A stretch of DNA of 64,000 nt from Limisoma sp963601185 (GTDB lineage Bacteria > Bacteroidota > Bacteroidia > Bacteroidales > Muribaculaceae), in contig CAVCEE010000011.1 in NCBI GenBank assembly GCA_963601185.1, positions 1 through 64,000 on the forward strand, given 5' to 3'. Under the pieces are notes generated by a model. That model had not been told where the DNA came from, did not search any database, and saw only the letters and a list, made by a program, of their open reading frames with translations. This document shows, one piece after another, positions 1-8,147 of this stretch (the first letter of the stretch is position 1; each line of letters begins with the position of its first letter). Position numbers and translations under genes: made by a program.

Positions 1-2
1 AA

Positions 3-77
3 GAACCCGAAAAAGACTGGGCAAAAATGGTTCAAGAGGCAAAGGAATCGCCTCCAGAACCAAGTCTGTTTGATTAG
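3..77 (+). CDS. C-terminal end of an upstream gene (partial)
   Basis: An open frame enters from the left edge and ends at TAG 75-77, encoding a 24-residue hydrophilic tail that ends in PSLFD. The other two forward frames give compositionally unlikely peptides, and the stop lies just before a double hairpin, which supports a real gene end. The family is not recognisable from so short a tail. Confidence 0.45.
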   Translation, partial: EPEKDWAKMVQEAKESPPEPSLFD

Positions 78-80
78 AGG

Positions 81-134
81 GGGCTTACTTTTTGAAAAGG
101 CAAGCCCGAAGTCCCATTTTACAAGGCTTCGGGC
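81..134 (+). terminator. Two overlapping, mutually exclusive hairpins after the partial gene
   Basis: GGGCTT (81-86) pairs with AAGCCC (102-107), extended inside by CTTTT/AAAGG. GCCCGAAG (104-111) pairs with CTTCGGGC (127-134). The stems share 104-107, so only one can form at a time. The position fits a terminator, although no clean T-run follows; the overlap could also give an attenuator-like switch. Confidence 0.4.
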
Positions 135-158
135 AGGATATTTATGCTCTTTTGAGTT

Positions 159-174
159 TTAGCGGACAGCAATA
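159..174 (+). repeat. Short dispersed repeat, copy 1
   Basis: The 16-mer beginning TTAGCGGACAGCA recurs with one mismatch at 39419-39434. Both copies are intergenic and lie a few tens of bases beyond a hairpin. The function is unknown. Confidence 0.35.
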
Positions 175-193
175 GTTTTTTTCAGGATTTTTC

Positions 194-224
194 TTTGCTG
201 GATAAATTTCTTGATTTACCTTTG
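194..224 (+). promoter_or_regulatory. Promoter of the TetR/efflux operon
   Basis: TTTG (194-197), a 19-nt spacer and TACCTTTG (217-224) match the Bacteroidetes sigma-ABfr -33/-7 consensus. Transcription would start near 230, about 45 nt before the TetR start codon. Confidence 0.75.
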
Positions 225-228
225 CATT

Positions 229-240
229 AACAATTTTGTT
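229..240. promoter_or_regulatory. Candidate TetR operator
   Basis: AACAATTTTGTT is an imperfect inverted repeat (AACAA/TTGTT arms) at the predicted transcription start of an operon whose first gene is a TetR repressor. The position suits autorepression. Assignment is by position and symmetry only. Confidence 0.3.
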
Positions 241-275
241 AAACATTAGAATTAAACATAAAAGTTAACCAATAT

Positions 276-896
276 ATGCAACAGCAAAGCAAAGAGGCAC
301 AGATACTTGCGGCTGCGGAGGAGGAATTCTTCGACGTTGGCTATGACCGGGCAAAAACCACATCGATAGCGGCTCGGGCTGGCGTTACCCACGCTATGCT
401 CCACTACTATTTCCGCACAAAGGAGAACTTGTTCAACAAAATCTTCGACAGCAAAATCGACCTTATCTACAAGATGATAACATCGATTTTCGTGAACAAG
501 GACCTGCCGCTGATTGCCAAGGTGGAGAGCGGCATCCGCGCCCACTTCCAACTGCTTGTGGAGAACCCTCGGCTTCCGCAATTCGTGGTTGCCGAAATCA
601 TCAGCAAGAAAGAGCGGATGGAGACTTACAAGGAGAAACTCAAGCCGATGGTCAACGCGTTTATCCCCGGCGTACAGGCGGAATTTGACCGTCTGCACGA
701 AAAAGGCGAAATAGCGAAGGTGTCGGCGCTGGACATTCTCCAGGATATGATTTTCCTCAACGTAGCAGCATTCCTATTCGACCCCATGTTTAACGGAATG
801 GTCTACGATAGCGACAAACGCGAGGAATACCTCAACAACCGGCTAGAAGAAAACATCAAGTTGATACTCAACAGACTAAAATATGGCATAAAATGA
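276..896 (+). CDS. TetR/AcrR-family transcriptional regulator
   Basis: A 206-residue regulator with an N-terminal TetR helix-turn-helix at about residues 8-55; the recognition helix contains GVTHAMLHYYF. The rest is a helical ligand-binding domain, which in this family binds a small molecule and releases DNA. Its stop overlaps the start of the TolC-like gene (ATGA), and it heads a seven-gene efflux operon. This resembles Escherichia coli cecR beside ybhGFSR, so it probably represses its own operon. The effector cannot be predicted. Confidence 0.9.
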   Translation: MQQQSKEAQILAAAEEEFFDVGYDRAKTTSIAARAGVTHAMLHYYFRTKENLFNKIFDSKIDLIYKMITSIFVNKDLPLIAKVESGIRAHFQLLVENPRLPQFVVAEIISKKERMETYKEKLKPMVNAFIPGVQAEFDRLHEKGEIAKVSALDILQDMIFLNVAAFLFDPMFNGMVYDSDKREEYLNNRLEENIKLILNRLKYGIK

Positions 897-2164
897 AAAT
901 CAAGGAACTACTGACCGTATGCACTCTCTGCATCGCCGCCAATGTCGGGGCGGTGACCCTCGACGAGTGCCAGCAGTTGGCGCAGAACAACTATCCGCTG
1001 CTGTCGCAGTACGGCATCACCGACGAGATGTCGGCACTGTCGCTCGACAACATCAAGAAGGGCTGGTTGCCGCAGATTCAACTGTCGGCACAAGCCACCT
1101 ACCAGAGCGACGTGACCAACTACCCCGACGACCTGAAGAAGATGTTTGCATCGGTGATTGAGATGAAGGGACTGAACAAAGACCAGTACAAGGTGGCACT
1201 CGACGTGAACCAGACCATCTGGGACGGCGGAAAGATGAAAGCTGAACGCACAATCACCGAAAACTCGCGCATCGCCGACAGCCGTCAGACCGACGTGAAG
1301 ATGCACCAGTTGCGCGCCACGGTGCGCGAACTCTACTTCGGCATCCTCACCATCGACGAGACTCGCCGGCAGAACGCCCTGCAACTGACACTGCTCGACA
1401 AGAACCTCGAAAAGGTGCGGTCGTATGTGAAGAACGGAGTGGCAATGGAGTCGGACGCCGATGCCGTCTACGCCCAAATCCTCACCGTGCGCCAGCAGGA
1501 CAACCGTTTGGAGTCAATGCGCCGCCAATATAGCCGCGCGCTGGGCATCTTCATCGGAGAGGACACCGACTCGGTGGCTACTGTGATGCCGAGCGAGACG
1601 GAATGCGGCAGCGACGTGAACCGCCCCGAACTGAAGAGTTTCGATGCGCAAATCAGCCTCATCAACTCACGCCAGCGGCTTCTCGACTCTGCACTGATGC
1701 CACGCATCAACGCCTTTGCCACAGGATTCTACGGCAATCCCGGGCTCAACATGTTTGAGGATATGGTCAGCCCCCATTGGTCGTGGAACTATATGGTGGG
1801 CGTGAGTCTGAAATGGAACATCGGCGCACTCTATACACGCAAGAACGACATGAAAACCCTGTCGCTGCAAAAACGCCAGGTGGAAACCGCCCGACAGGTG
1901 TTTCTCTTCAACAACGGCGTCGAAAGCACCCAAAAGCGCGACGAGATAAGCCGCAACCGCCGTCTCGTGAGCGACGACGATGAAATCATCGCCGTGCGCA
2001 CACGCATCCGCAAGGCGGCAGAGTCGAGGCTCAACAACGGCGTGATTGACGTGACCGACCTGTTGCAGAAAATCACCGACGAAAACCTTGCGCTGGTGGC
2101 GCAATCGTCGCACCACATCCAACTACTGAAATCAATCCACGAACTCCAAGACATCAACAACTGA
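893..2164 (+). CDS. TolC-like outer-membrane efflux protein
   Basis: A 423-residue protein with a cleavable signal peptide (about residues 1-20) and long amphipathic helices typical of the TolC/OEP family, in which a trimer forms a beta-barrel with a periplasmic helical tunnel. It starts inside the TetR stop codon and is followed after 4 nt by the membrane fusion gene, so the exporter carries its own outer-membrane channel. In the comparable E. coli ybh system TolC is encoded elsewhere. Confidence 0.88.
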   Translation: MKIKELLTVCTLCIAANVGAVTLDECQQLAQNNYPLLSQYGITDEMSALSLDNIKKGWLPQIQLSAQATYQSDVTNYPDDLKKMFASVIEMKGLNKDQYKVALDVNQTIWDGGKMKAERTITENSRIADSRQTDVKMHQLRATVRELYFGILTIDETRRQNALQLTLLDKNLEKVRSYVKNGVAMESDADAVYAQILTVRQQDNRLESMRRQYSRALGIFIGEDTDSVATVMPSETECGSDVNRPELKSFDAQISLINSRQRLLDSALMPRINAFATGFYGNPGLNMFEDMVSPHWSWNYMVGVSLKWNIGALYTRKNDMKTLSLQKRQVETARQVFLFNNGVESTQKRDEISRNRRLVSDDDEIIAVRTRIRKAAESRLNNGVIDVTDLLQKITDENLALVAQSSHHIQLLKSIHELQDINN

Positions 2165-2168
2165 AAAA

Positions 2169-3065
2169 ATGAAACGTATAGCAATAGCATTGGCAACCGC
2201 CGCAATCGTGGCGAGTTGCACCGACACTAAGGACTACGACGCAACCGGCACATTCGAGCCGGCATCGGAAGTGACGGTTTCGAGCGAAGCCACAGGCAAA
2301 ATAGTGTCGCTCACCGTCAACGAGGGCGACAACCTCAAGGAAGGCGACCTCGTGGGCTGCATTGATACCACACAACTGTATCTCAACAAGTTGCAACTGC
2401 AACGCAGCGCATCGTCGGTGTTGCGCAACCGCCCCGACATCAGCAGTCAGGTGGCAGCCCTACAGGAGCAGATAAAGAAACAGGAATATGAGCGCAAGCG
2501 CGTGGTGAACCTGCTTGCCGACGGTGCTGCCACACAGAAGCAACTCGACGACATCGACTCAGCCATCGCCGTGCTCAAGAGCCAACTTGAGGCACAGCGC
2601 ACCTCCCTGGGCAACACCGTGGGCAGCCTCAACGAGCAGAGCAGTTCCATCGACGTGCAGATTGCACAGATCGACGACCGCATAGCGAAGAGCCGCCTGA
2701 CAGTGCCCGTAAGCGGCATTGTAACGGCAAAATATGCCGAGCAGGGCGAGTTTGCCGCCACAGGCAAGCCTCTCTACAAAATTGCCGACATGCAGCACAT
2801 GATGCTCCGCGCCTACTTCACCTCCGAGCAACTCTCGCAGTTGAAACTCGGACAGGAAGTGACCGTCACCGCCAACTTCGGCGGCGGTTCGCGCTACGGC
2901 TACAAAGGACGCATCGTGTGGATTGCCGAGCAGAGCGAATTTACGCCCAAGGCCATCCAGACCAACGACTCGCGCGCCGGACTCGTCTACGCCGTGAAGA
3001 TTGCCGTGAACAATGACGGACGCATCAAGACCGGCACCTACGGCGAAGTGAAACTGAAAAAATAG
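2169..3065 (+). CDS. HlyD/YbhG-type membrane fusion lipoprotein
   Basis: A 298-residue periplasmic adaptor. The N-terminus has a signal with lipobox VASC (lipidated Cys17), then a split biotinyl-lipoyl half (EATGKIVSLTVNEGD), a long coiled-coil hairpin at about residues 85-165, the second lipoyl half (RLTVPVSGIVTAKYAEQGE) and a beta-barrel domain. It would bridge the ABC permeases in the inner membrane and the TolC-like channel. It sits 4 nt after the channel gene and 5 nt before the first ATPase gene. Confidence 0.9.
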   Translation: MKRIAIALATAAIVASCTDTKDYDATGTFEPASEVTVSSEATGKIVSLTVNEGDNLKEGDLVGCIDTTQLYLNKLQLQRSASSVLRNRPDISSQVAALQEQIKKQEYERKRVVNLLADGAATQKQLDDIDSAIAVLKSQLEAQRTSLGNTVGSLNEQSSSIDVQIAQIDDRIAKSRLTVPVSGIVTAKYAEQGEFAATGKPLYKIADMQHMMLRAYFTSEQLSQLKLGQEVTVTANFGGGSRYGYKGRIVWIAEQSEFTPKAIQTNDSRAGLVYAVKIAVNNDGRIKTGTYGEVKLKK

Positions 3066-3070
3066 CGACC

Positions 3071-3973
3071 ATGCCGACCATCGAAATCAGCGACCTCTGC
3101 AAGCGTTACGGCAAGGTCACCGCACTCGACGGAGTGACAATGACCGTGGGCGAAGGCGAGATTTTCGGCATCATCGGCCCTGACGGCGCTGGAAAATCGA
3201 CCCTCGTGAGATGCCTTGCCACGCTCGAGAAGCCCGACAGTGGGAACGCCTCGGTGTGCGGCTTCGACATACGCCGCGGCTACCGCGGCATCCGCCAGTC
3301 GATAGGCTATATGCCCGAACTGTTCTCGCTCTACCCCGACCTCACGGTGTGGGAAAATATGACATTCTACGCCTCGCTCTTCAACGTAGACATCGAGCAG
3401 AATTTCAAGACCATCAAACCCGTGTTTCGCCAACTTGAGCCGTTTCGCAACCGCATGGCTGGCAAACTGTCGGGCGGTATGAAGCAGAAACTCGCCCTCT
3501 CGTGCGCACTCATCCACCAGCCGCAACTGCTGCTGCTCGACGAGCCCACACGCGGTGTCGACCCAGTGTCGCGCAAGGACTTCTGGGACATTCTCAACGA
3601 CATCAAGAAAGACGGCATATCAATCCTGCTCACCACCTCCTATATGGACGAAGCCGAACTCTGCGACACCGTGGGACTCATCAACCACGGACGGCTGATG
3701 CAGCACGGCTCGCCGACGGAGGTTGCCGACCGCTATCCGCGCACGCTCTATGCCCTGCGTGGCGACAACCTCTACGGTCTGCTACTTGCTGTGAGAAATA
3801 GCGGCTACGTCGACAACTGCTACACGTTTGGCGACTGCATCCACGCTGTATTTGCCAACGAGTCGCAAGCCGCACGACTGACCGCCACCCTCAGCGGCGT
3901 GCAAGCCGAACGCATACGCCCTACAATCGAAGACTGTTTCATGAATTTGATAGCAAATGAGCAACATAATTGA
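3071..3973 (+). CDS. ABC transporter ATP-binding protein, YbhF N-half type
   Basis: A 300-residue nucleotide-binding subunit. Walker A is GPDGAGKST (36-44), the signature is a canonical LSGGMKQK from residue 133, and Walker B is LLLLDEPTRGVDP. At the H-loop the usual TTHYMDEAE reads TTSYMDEAE, so the switch histidine is Ser190. About 90 C-terminal residues follow the ATPase core. It overlaps the second ATPase by 17 nt, and the two probably form a heterodimer driving the downstream permeases. E. coli YbhF has both halves fused in one chain. Confidence 0.9.
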   Translation: MPTIEISDLCKRYGKVTALDGVTMTVGEGEIFGIIGPDGAGKSTLVRCLATLEKPDSGNASVCGFDIRRGYRGIRQSIGYMPELFSLYPDLTVWENMTFYASLFNVDIEQNFKTIKPVFRQLEPFRNRMAGKLSGGMKQKLALSCALIHQPQLLLLDEPTRGVDPVSRKDFWDILNDIKKDGISILLTTSYMDEAELCDTVGLINHGRLMQHGSPTEVADRYPRTLYALRGDNLYGLLLAVRNSGYVDNCYTFGDCIHAVFANESQAARLTATLSGVQAERIRPTIEDCFMNLIANEQHN

Positions 3974-4691
3974 AGTAACCAACCTGACCAAGCGTTTCGG
4001 CGACTTTGCCGCAGTCAACAACATCACGTTCAGCGTGGCAGAGGGCGAAATCTTCGGCTTCCTCGGAGCGAACGGTGCCGGCAAGAGCACCGCCATGCGT
4101 ATGCTCAGCGGACTGAGCGTCCCCACCTCGGGCAGCGGTTATGTGGCAGGGTTCGACATCTGCCGTGAGCCAGAGAAGATAAAGCGCAACATCGGCTATA
4201 TGTGCCAGAAGTTCTCGCTCTATCCCGACCTCACCGTGCGCGAAAACATCCGCCTCTACGGCGGCATCTACGGCGTGCCGACAAAGGAGATTGCGCCGCG
4301 CACAGCCGACCTCCTCGCCAAACTCGGACTTGCCGACAAAGCCAACACCTATGTGGGCGACCTGCCGCTTGGCGAGAAGCAGAAACTGGCGTTTTCAGTG
4401 ACCATTTTCCACCGCCCGCGGCTCGTGTTTCTCGACGAGCCCACAGGCGGCGTTGACCCGTCGACACGCCGCAAATTCTGGGAGATGATCTACGAAGCCG
4501 CACATTCAGGCATCACGGTGTTTGTCACCACTCACTATATGGACGAGGCTGAATACTGCGACCGCGTGTCGATAATGGTGGACGGCGAAATCCGCGCGCT
4601 CGACACCCCGGCAAACCTCAAGAACAGATACGGCGTAGCGACGTTCAACGACGTGTTCCAGCGCCTTGCCCTCACAGCAAAACGCAATTAG
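3957..4691 (+). CDS. ABC transporter ATP-binding protein, YbhF C-half type
   Basis: A 244-residue nucleotide-binding subunit with Walker A GANGAGKST, Walker B LVFLDEPTGGVDP and an intact H-loop (TTHYMDEAE, His193). The signature motif is degenerate: LPLGEKQ from residue 136 instead of LSGGQ. The defects complement those of the preceding subunit, so a heterodimer would have one canonical and one impaired ATP site. It overlaps the preceding ATPase gene and lies 19 nt before the first permease. Confidence 0.9.
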   Translation: MSNIIEVTNLTKRFGDFAAVNNITFSVAEGEIFGFLGANGAGKSTAMRMLSGLSVPTSGSGYVAGFDICREPEKIKRNIGYMCQKFSLYPDLTVRENIRLYGGIYGVPTKEIAPRTADLLAKLGLADKANTYVGDLPLGEKQKLAFSVTIFHRPRLVFLDEPTGGVDPSTRRKFWEMIYEAAHSGITVFVTTHYMDEAEYCDRVSIMVDGEIRALDTPANLKNRYGVATFNDVFQRLALTAKRN

Positions 4692-4710
4692 ACCAACCAA
4701 CAATCCAACG

Positions 4711-5805
4711 ATGAAAAGATTTCTGATATTCGTAAGAAAAGAAATGCTACAGATTTTGCGCGACTGGCGCACTGTGCTGATCATCATACTTATGCCCGTG
4801 GTGCAAATCATCCTGTTCGGCTTTGCCATCTCGACGGAGGTCAACAATATCGACGTGGCAATCGTTGCGCCCCACTACAACGAAACTGTGCGCCGGATGG
4901 CAGACCGGCTCGATGCCAACAGTTACACCACCCTGCACCCCGGACTGCTGCACACCACAGACGAGGCAGAAGCCCTTATGCGCAAGGGCGAGATACACAT
5001 TGCCGTGGTCGTAGACCCGCAGATTGACCGCATCCTCGCCGGCAGCACCATCCGCCGCTGCCCGGTGGAACTGCTATGCGATGCCGCCAACCCGGTAATC
5101 TCGCGCACGTCAGCCACCTACGTCAGTTCGATAGTCCAGCAATGCTTTCCACAGACCGATGCACCGTTCACCGTCGACACCCACATGCTCTACAACCCCC
5201 AACTCCAAAGCAGTTACATATTCGTGCCAGGCATCCTCGGGCTCATCATCCTGATTATCTGCACAATGATTACCGCTTCATCAATCGTCAAGGAAATAGA
5301 GACCGGCACGATGGACCTCCTGCTCGTGTCGCCGGTAAGGTCAACGGTGATGATTGGGGCAAAGATGGTGCCCTACTTCCTGCTGTCGTGCCTCAACCTC
5401 ACGTCGATACTCCTCTTGTCGAAATTTCTGCTGCAAGTGCCGATGCAAGGCAGTCTGCTCTCGATTGTCGGCGTGTCGTTGCTCTACACCGTGCTGTCGC
5501 TGTCGCTCGGCATCCTCATCTCCACCGTGGCTAAGACACAGGCACAGGCCATCATAGTGTCGGGCGTGGTGCTGCTGATGCCGGTGATGATGCTCTCCGG
5601 TCTGATGTTCCCCATTGAGAGCCTCCCAGCCATATTGCAGTACGTCTCGGCAATCGTGCCGGCGCGCTGGTATATCGAAGCGATGCGAAAACTGATGATC
5701 GAGGGTCTGCCAATCGGGGAAGTGATTACCCAGACCGGCATCCTCGCCGGTATGACCGTAGCCTTTCTCAGCCTTGCCCTTTTCAACCTCAACAAAAAAC
5801 TCTAA
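4711..5805 (+). CDS. ABC-2 type permease (YbhS/YbhR family)
   Basis: A 364-residue integral membrane protein with the ABC-2 layout: one N-terminal transmembrane helix after MKRFLIFVRKEMLQILRDWR, a periplasmic domain of about 140 residues, then five C-terminal helices including the conserved segment IVKEIETGTMDLLLVSPV. The start at 4711 is preferred over an in-frame ATG at 4666 because the latter lies inside the upstream ATPase gene and adds a non-conserved leader. It pairs with the next gene to form the export channel. Confidence 0.88.
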   Translation: MKRFLIFVRKEMLQILRDWRTVLIIILMPVVQIILFGFAISTEVNNIDVAIVAPHYNETVRRMADRLDANSYTTLHPGLLHTTDEAEALMRKGEIHIAVVVDPQIDRILAGSTIRRCPVELLCDAANPVISRTSATYVSSIVQQCFPQTDAPFTVDTHMLYNPQLQSSYIFVPGILGLIILIICTMITASSIVKEIETGTMDLLLVSPVRSTVMIGAKMVPYFLLSCLNLTSILLLSKFLLQVPMQGSLLSIVGVSLLYTVLSLSLGILISTVAKTQAQAIIVSGVVLLMPVMMLSGLMFPIESLPAILQYVSAIVPARWYIEAMRKLMIEGLPIGEVITQTGILAGMTVAFLSLALFNLNKKL

Positions 5806-5811
5806 AACGAT

Positions 5812-6915
5812 ATGCGCACATTCAAATTCTTGTTTGAAAAAGAGTTACGCCAAATCAGCCGCGACCCGTTTATGGTGTGGATGATTTGCTTCTTCCCGGT
5901 GGTAATTATGCTCGTCATGCCGTTTGCCGCCAACCTCGACTTCAAGGACATAAGCATCTGCATTGTGGACAACGACAACAGCCAGTTTTCGAGGCTGCTC
6001 GCCAACAAGATTGACCATTCGTCGAACTTCGTGCTGAAGGCGATGCCCACCGACCACAACGCCGCCATCGACAATATGAACGCCTACGGCATCGACATAA
6101 TCCTCGAAATACCGCGCGATTTCGAGAAAAACGCCGTTATGGGGCATAAGCCTGGACTGTCGATTGTAGCCAATGCCGTCAATGCCTCGAAAGCATCGTC
6201 GGGCGTGGGCTACCTGTCGCAGATTCTCTCACAAACGGCAGCCGAACGCGGCGCACAGCAAGGCGTTGCCGCATCCGCCGACATGATAACGGTGAAAAAC
6301 CTCTACAACCCGACGGAAAACTACAAGCACTTTATGATTCCGGCACTTACGGTGATGCTAATCATCATCGTGTGCTGCACCCTCCCTGCACTCAACATAG
6401 TGAAGGAGAAGGAGGTAGGCACAATCGAGCAAATTAACGTGTCGCCAATCGGTAAGGTGAGTTTCACGCTGGCGAAACTCGTGCCCTACTGGATTATCGG
6501 GTTGCTGGTGTTCAGCATAGCGATGCTGATTGCCAAATGGGTCTACGGACTCGTACCCGAAGGTCACCTGTGGGTGATTTACGCAATGGTGCTACTGTTC
6601 ACGCTCACCATTTCGTGCCTTGGGCTAATCGTGTCAAACATATCGTCGACGATGCAGCAGGCAATGTTCGTGATTTTCTTCTTCATTATGATTAACGTGC
6701 TGATGAGCGGACTGCTGACACCGATTGAGTCGATGCCCGGATGGGCGCAGGTAATAACCTACTTTGTGCCGCCGCGCTATTTCATCAACACCCTGCGCGC
6801 CGTCTACCTCAAAGGCAGCGGTTTTGCCGACGTGGCAAACGATTTCGCCGCCCTCGGCGTGTATGCCGCAGCACTGGCAACAATAGCCGTAAAGAGTTAC
6901 AAACGACAAAGTTAG
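5812..6915 (+). CDS. ABC-2 type permease (YbhR family), second subunit
   Basis: A 367-residue paralogue of the preceding permease with the same topology: helix one after FLFEKELRQISRDPF, a large periplasmic loop, and five C-terminal helices with NIVKEKEVGTIEQINVSPIG. It begins 6 nt after the first permease and is the last gene of the operon. The complete set (regulator, channel, adaptor, two ATPases, two permeases) suggests a self-contained exporter of hydrophobic compounds or drugs. The substrate is unknown. Confidence 0.88.
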   Translation: MRTFKFLFEKELRQISRDPFMVWMICFFPVVIMLVMPFAANLDFKDISICIVDNDNSQFSRLLANKIDHSSNFVLKAMPTDHNAAIDNMNAYGIDIILEIPRDFEKNAVMGHKPGLSIVANAVNASKASSGVGYLSQILSQTAAERGAQQGVAASADMITVKNLYNPTENYKHFMIPALTVMLIIIVCCTLPALNIVKEKEVGTIEQINVSPIGKVSFTLAKLVPYWIIGLLVFSIAMLIAKWVYGLVPEGHLWVIYAMVLLFTLTISCLGLIVSNISSTMQQAMFVIFFFIMINVLMSGLLTPIESMPGWAQVITYFVPPRYFINTLRAVYLKGSGFADVANDFAALGVYAAALATIAVKSYKRQS

Positions 6916-6930
6916 AAAGCGGAAGCAATT

Positions 6931-6972
6931 ATGCGGAGAGCCATTCACAATGCTTTGGTCATATCTCCGCAT
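6931..6972. terminator. Hairpin between convergent genes
   Basis: ATGCGGAGA (6931-6939) pairs with TCTCCGCAT (6964-6972). It lies between the last efflux permease and the convergent nuclease gene and overlaps the nuclease stop codon, so it could terminate either transcript. No T-run follows. Confidence 0.4.
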
Positions 6973-8053
6973 TCAATTCGCTTTCAATTTCCTCTATTGT
7001 CGGTAGCGATGATTTCCACTTATCCGCTATTTCAGCCGTAACTTTCGTTTCCCATGAGGCAACTCCCATCGGTTTGTTGTATGATTCCAAGGAATATTTC
7101 ACGATGGTTTCCGATTTGCTTTTCACCAGCAACAGCCCAATTGTCGGTTCGTCTGTTTCATGCTTGAGTGAATGGTCGACAACCGTTTGATAAAATGCCA
7201 ACTGCCCCATCATTTCGGGTGTAAACGGCACTGCTTTTAACTCGATTACAACAAATCGTCTGAGTTGCAAATGATAGAAAAGCATATCGATGTAATAATC
7301 GTGTCCGTCCATTTCGAGGTGAACCTGACGTCCCACAAACGAGAAACCCTGCCCCAACTCCAACAAGAATCTGGTGATATGGGTTGTGAGTCCCTCTTCT
7401 ATCTCCTTTTCCCTACTATTCTCGTCTGCCCCCGTAAAATCGAGCAAATATGGGTCTTTGAACATATGCTTAACCATATCTGATTTAGCGTCAGGCATCA
7501 TCTTGCCGAAGTTGACAGGTAATTGCCCTTTTCTTTCCAGCACATAGTTTTCCAAATTCAGTTCAAGGACATTTTTGCTCCAACCGTTTTTGATTGCAGC
7601 CATAGCATAGACAAGTCGCCAGTTAGGTTCGTTCACCTTTTCCATTAAGCATATAATGTGCCTCCAGGGCAATTGTGCAACGCAGCGTTGCACAATTGAT
7701 TCGTCAGGCCATAGTTTTGCAAATTTCTGCATATATTTCAGGTTGCGCGGAGAAAATCCCTTCATCTCTGGATATTCCATTTTCAAGTCTGCCGAAAGCC
7801 TGTCTACAACTCGAGCGCCCCAGCCTTCTGCCGCACTTTGTTGTAATATGGTCTTGCCTATATGGTAGTACATCATTGTCATCATGGTATTGGCTTCCCA
7901 CATCACACGCCGTCTTTCACCGGCTACAAGTTTCTTTATCTGCTCCAGCATATTGCCATACCAATCCGGCATATTTTGCTGGCTATCGGCAACAGGATAA
8001 AACACTTCCTTTTCGTTCGATTTCCGCCCTTTCCTTTCGTTATTTTCTTTCAT
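6959..8053 (-). CDS. YhcG/DUF1016 family PD-(D/E)XK nuclease
   Basis: A 364-residue protein with the two DUF1016 parts. The N-terminal helical domain (about 30-175) contains SPRNLKYMQKFAKLWP. The C-terminal PD-(D/E)XK nuclease-like domain (about 195-345) contains GQGFSFVGRQ, then Asp256 in YYIDMLFYH and E271-L-K273 in VVIELK. The core residues are intact, so it is probably active. The gene stands alone and faces the efflux operon. The family is common in accessory DNA and has been linked to recombination and genome defence; its role here is unknown. Confidence 0.85.
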   Translation of the reverse strand: MKENNERKGRKSNEKEVFYPVADSQQNMPDWYGNMLEQIKKLVAGERRRVMWEANTMMTMMYYHIGKTILQQSAAEGWGARVVDRLSADLKMEYPEMKGFSPRNLKYMQKFAKLWPDESIVQRCVAQLPWRHIICLMEKVNEPNWRLVYAMAAIKNGWSKNVLELNLENYVLERKGQLPVNFGKMMPDAKSDMVKHMFKDPYLLDFTGADENSREKEIEEGLTTHITRFLLELGQGFSFVGRQVHLEMDGHDYYIDMLFYHLQLRRFVVIELKAVPFTPEMMGQLAFYQTVVDHSLKHETDEPTIGLLLVKSKSETIVKYSLESYNKPMGVASWETKVTAEIADKWKSSLPTIEEIESELNAEI

Positions 8054-8147
8054 ATCGTTGACTTACGCTTCTTGAGATTGTAAAAATACTAAACATCCAC
8101 GAATTTATCGAACATTTAAAGATTCTTTCTTACGCTATCAAAGTTCC

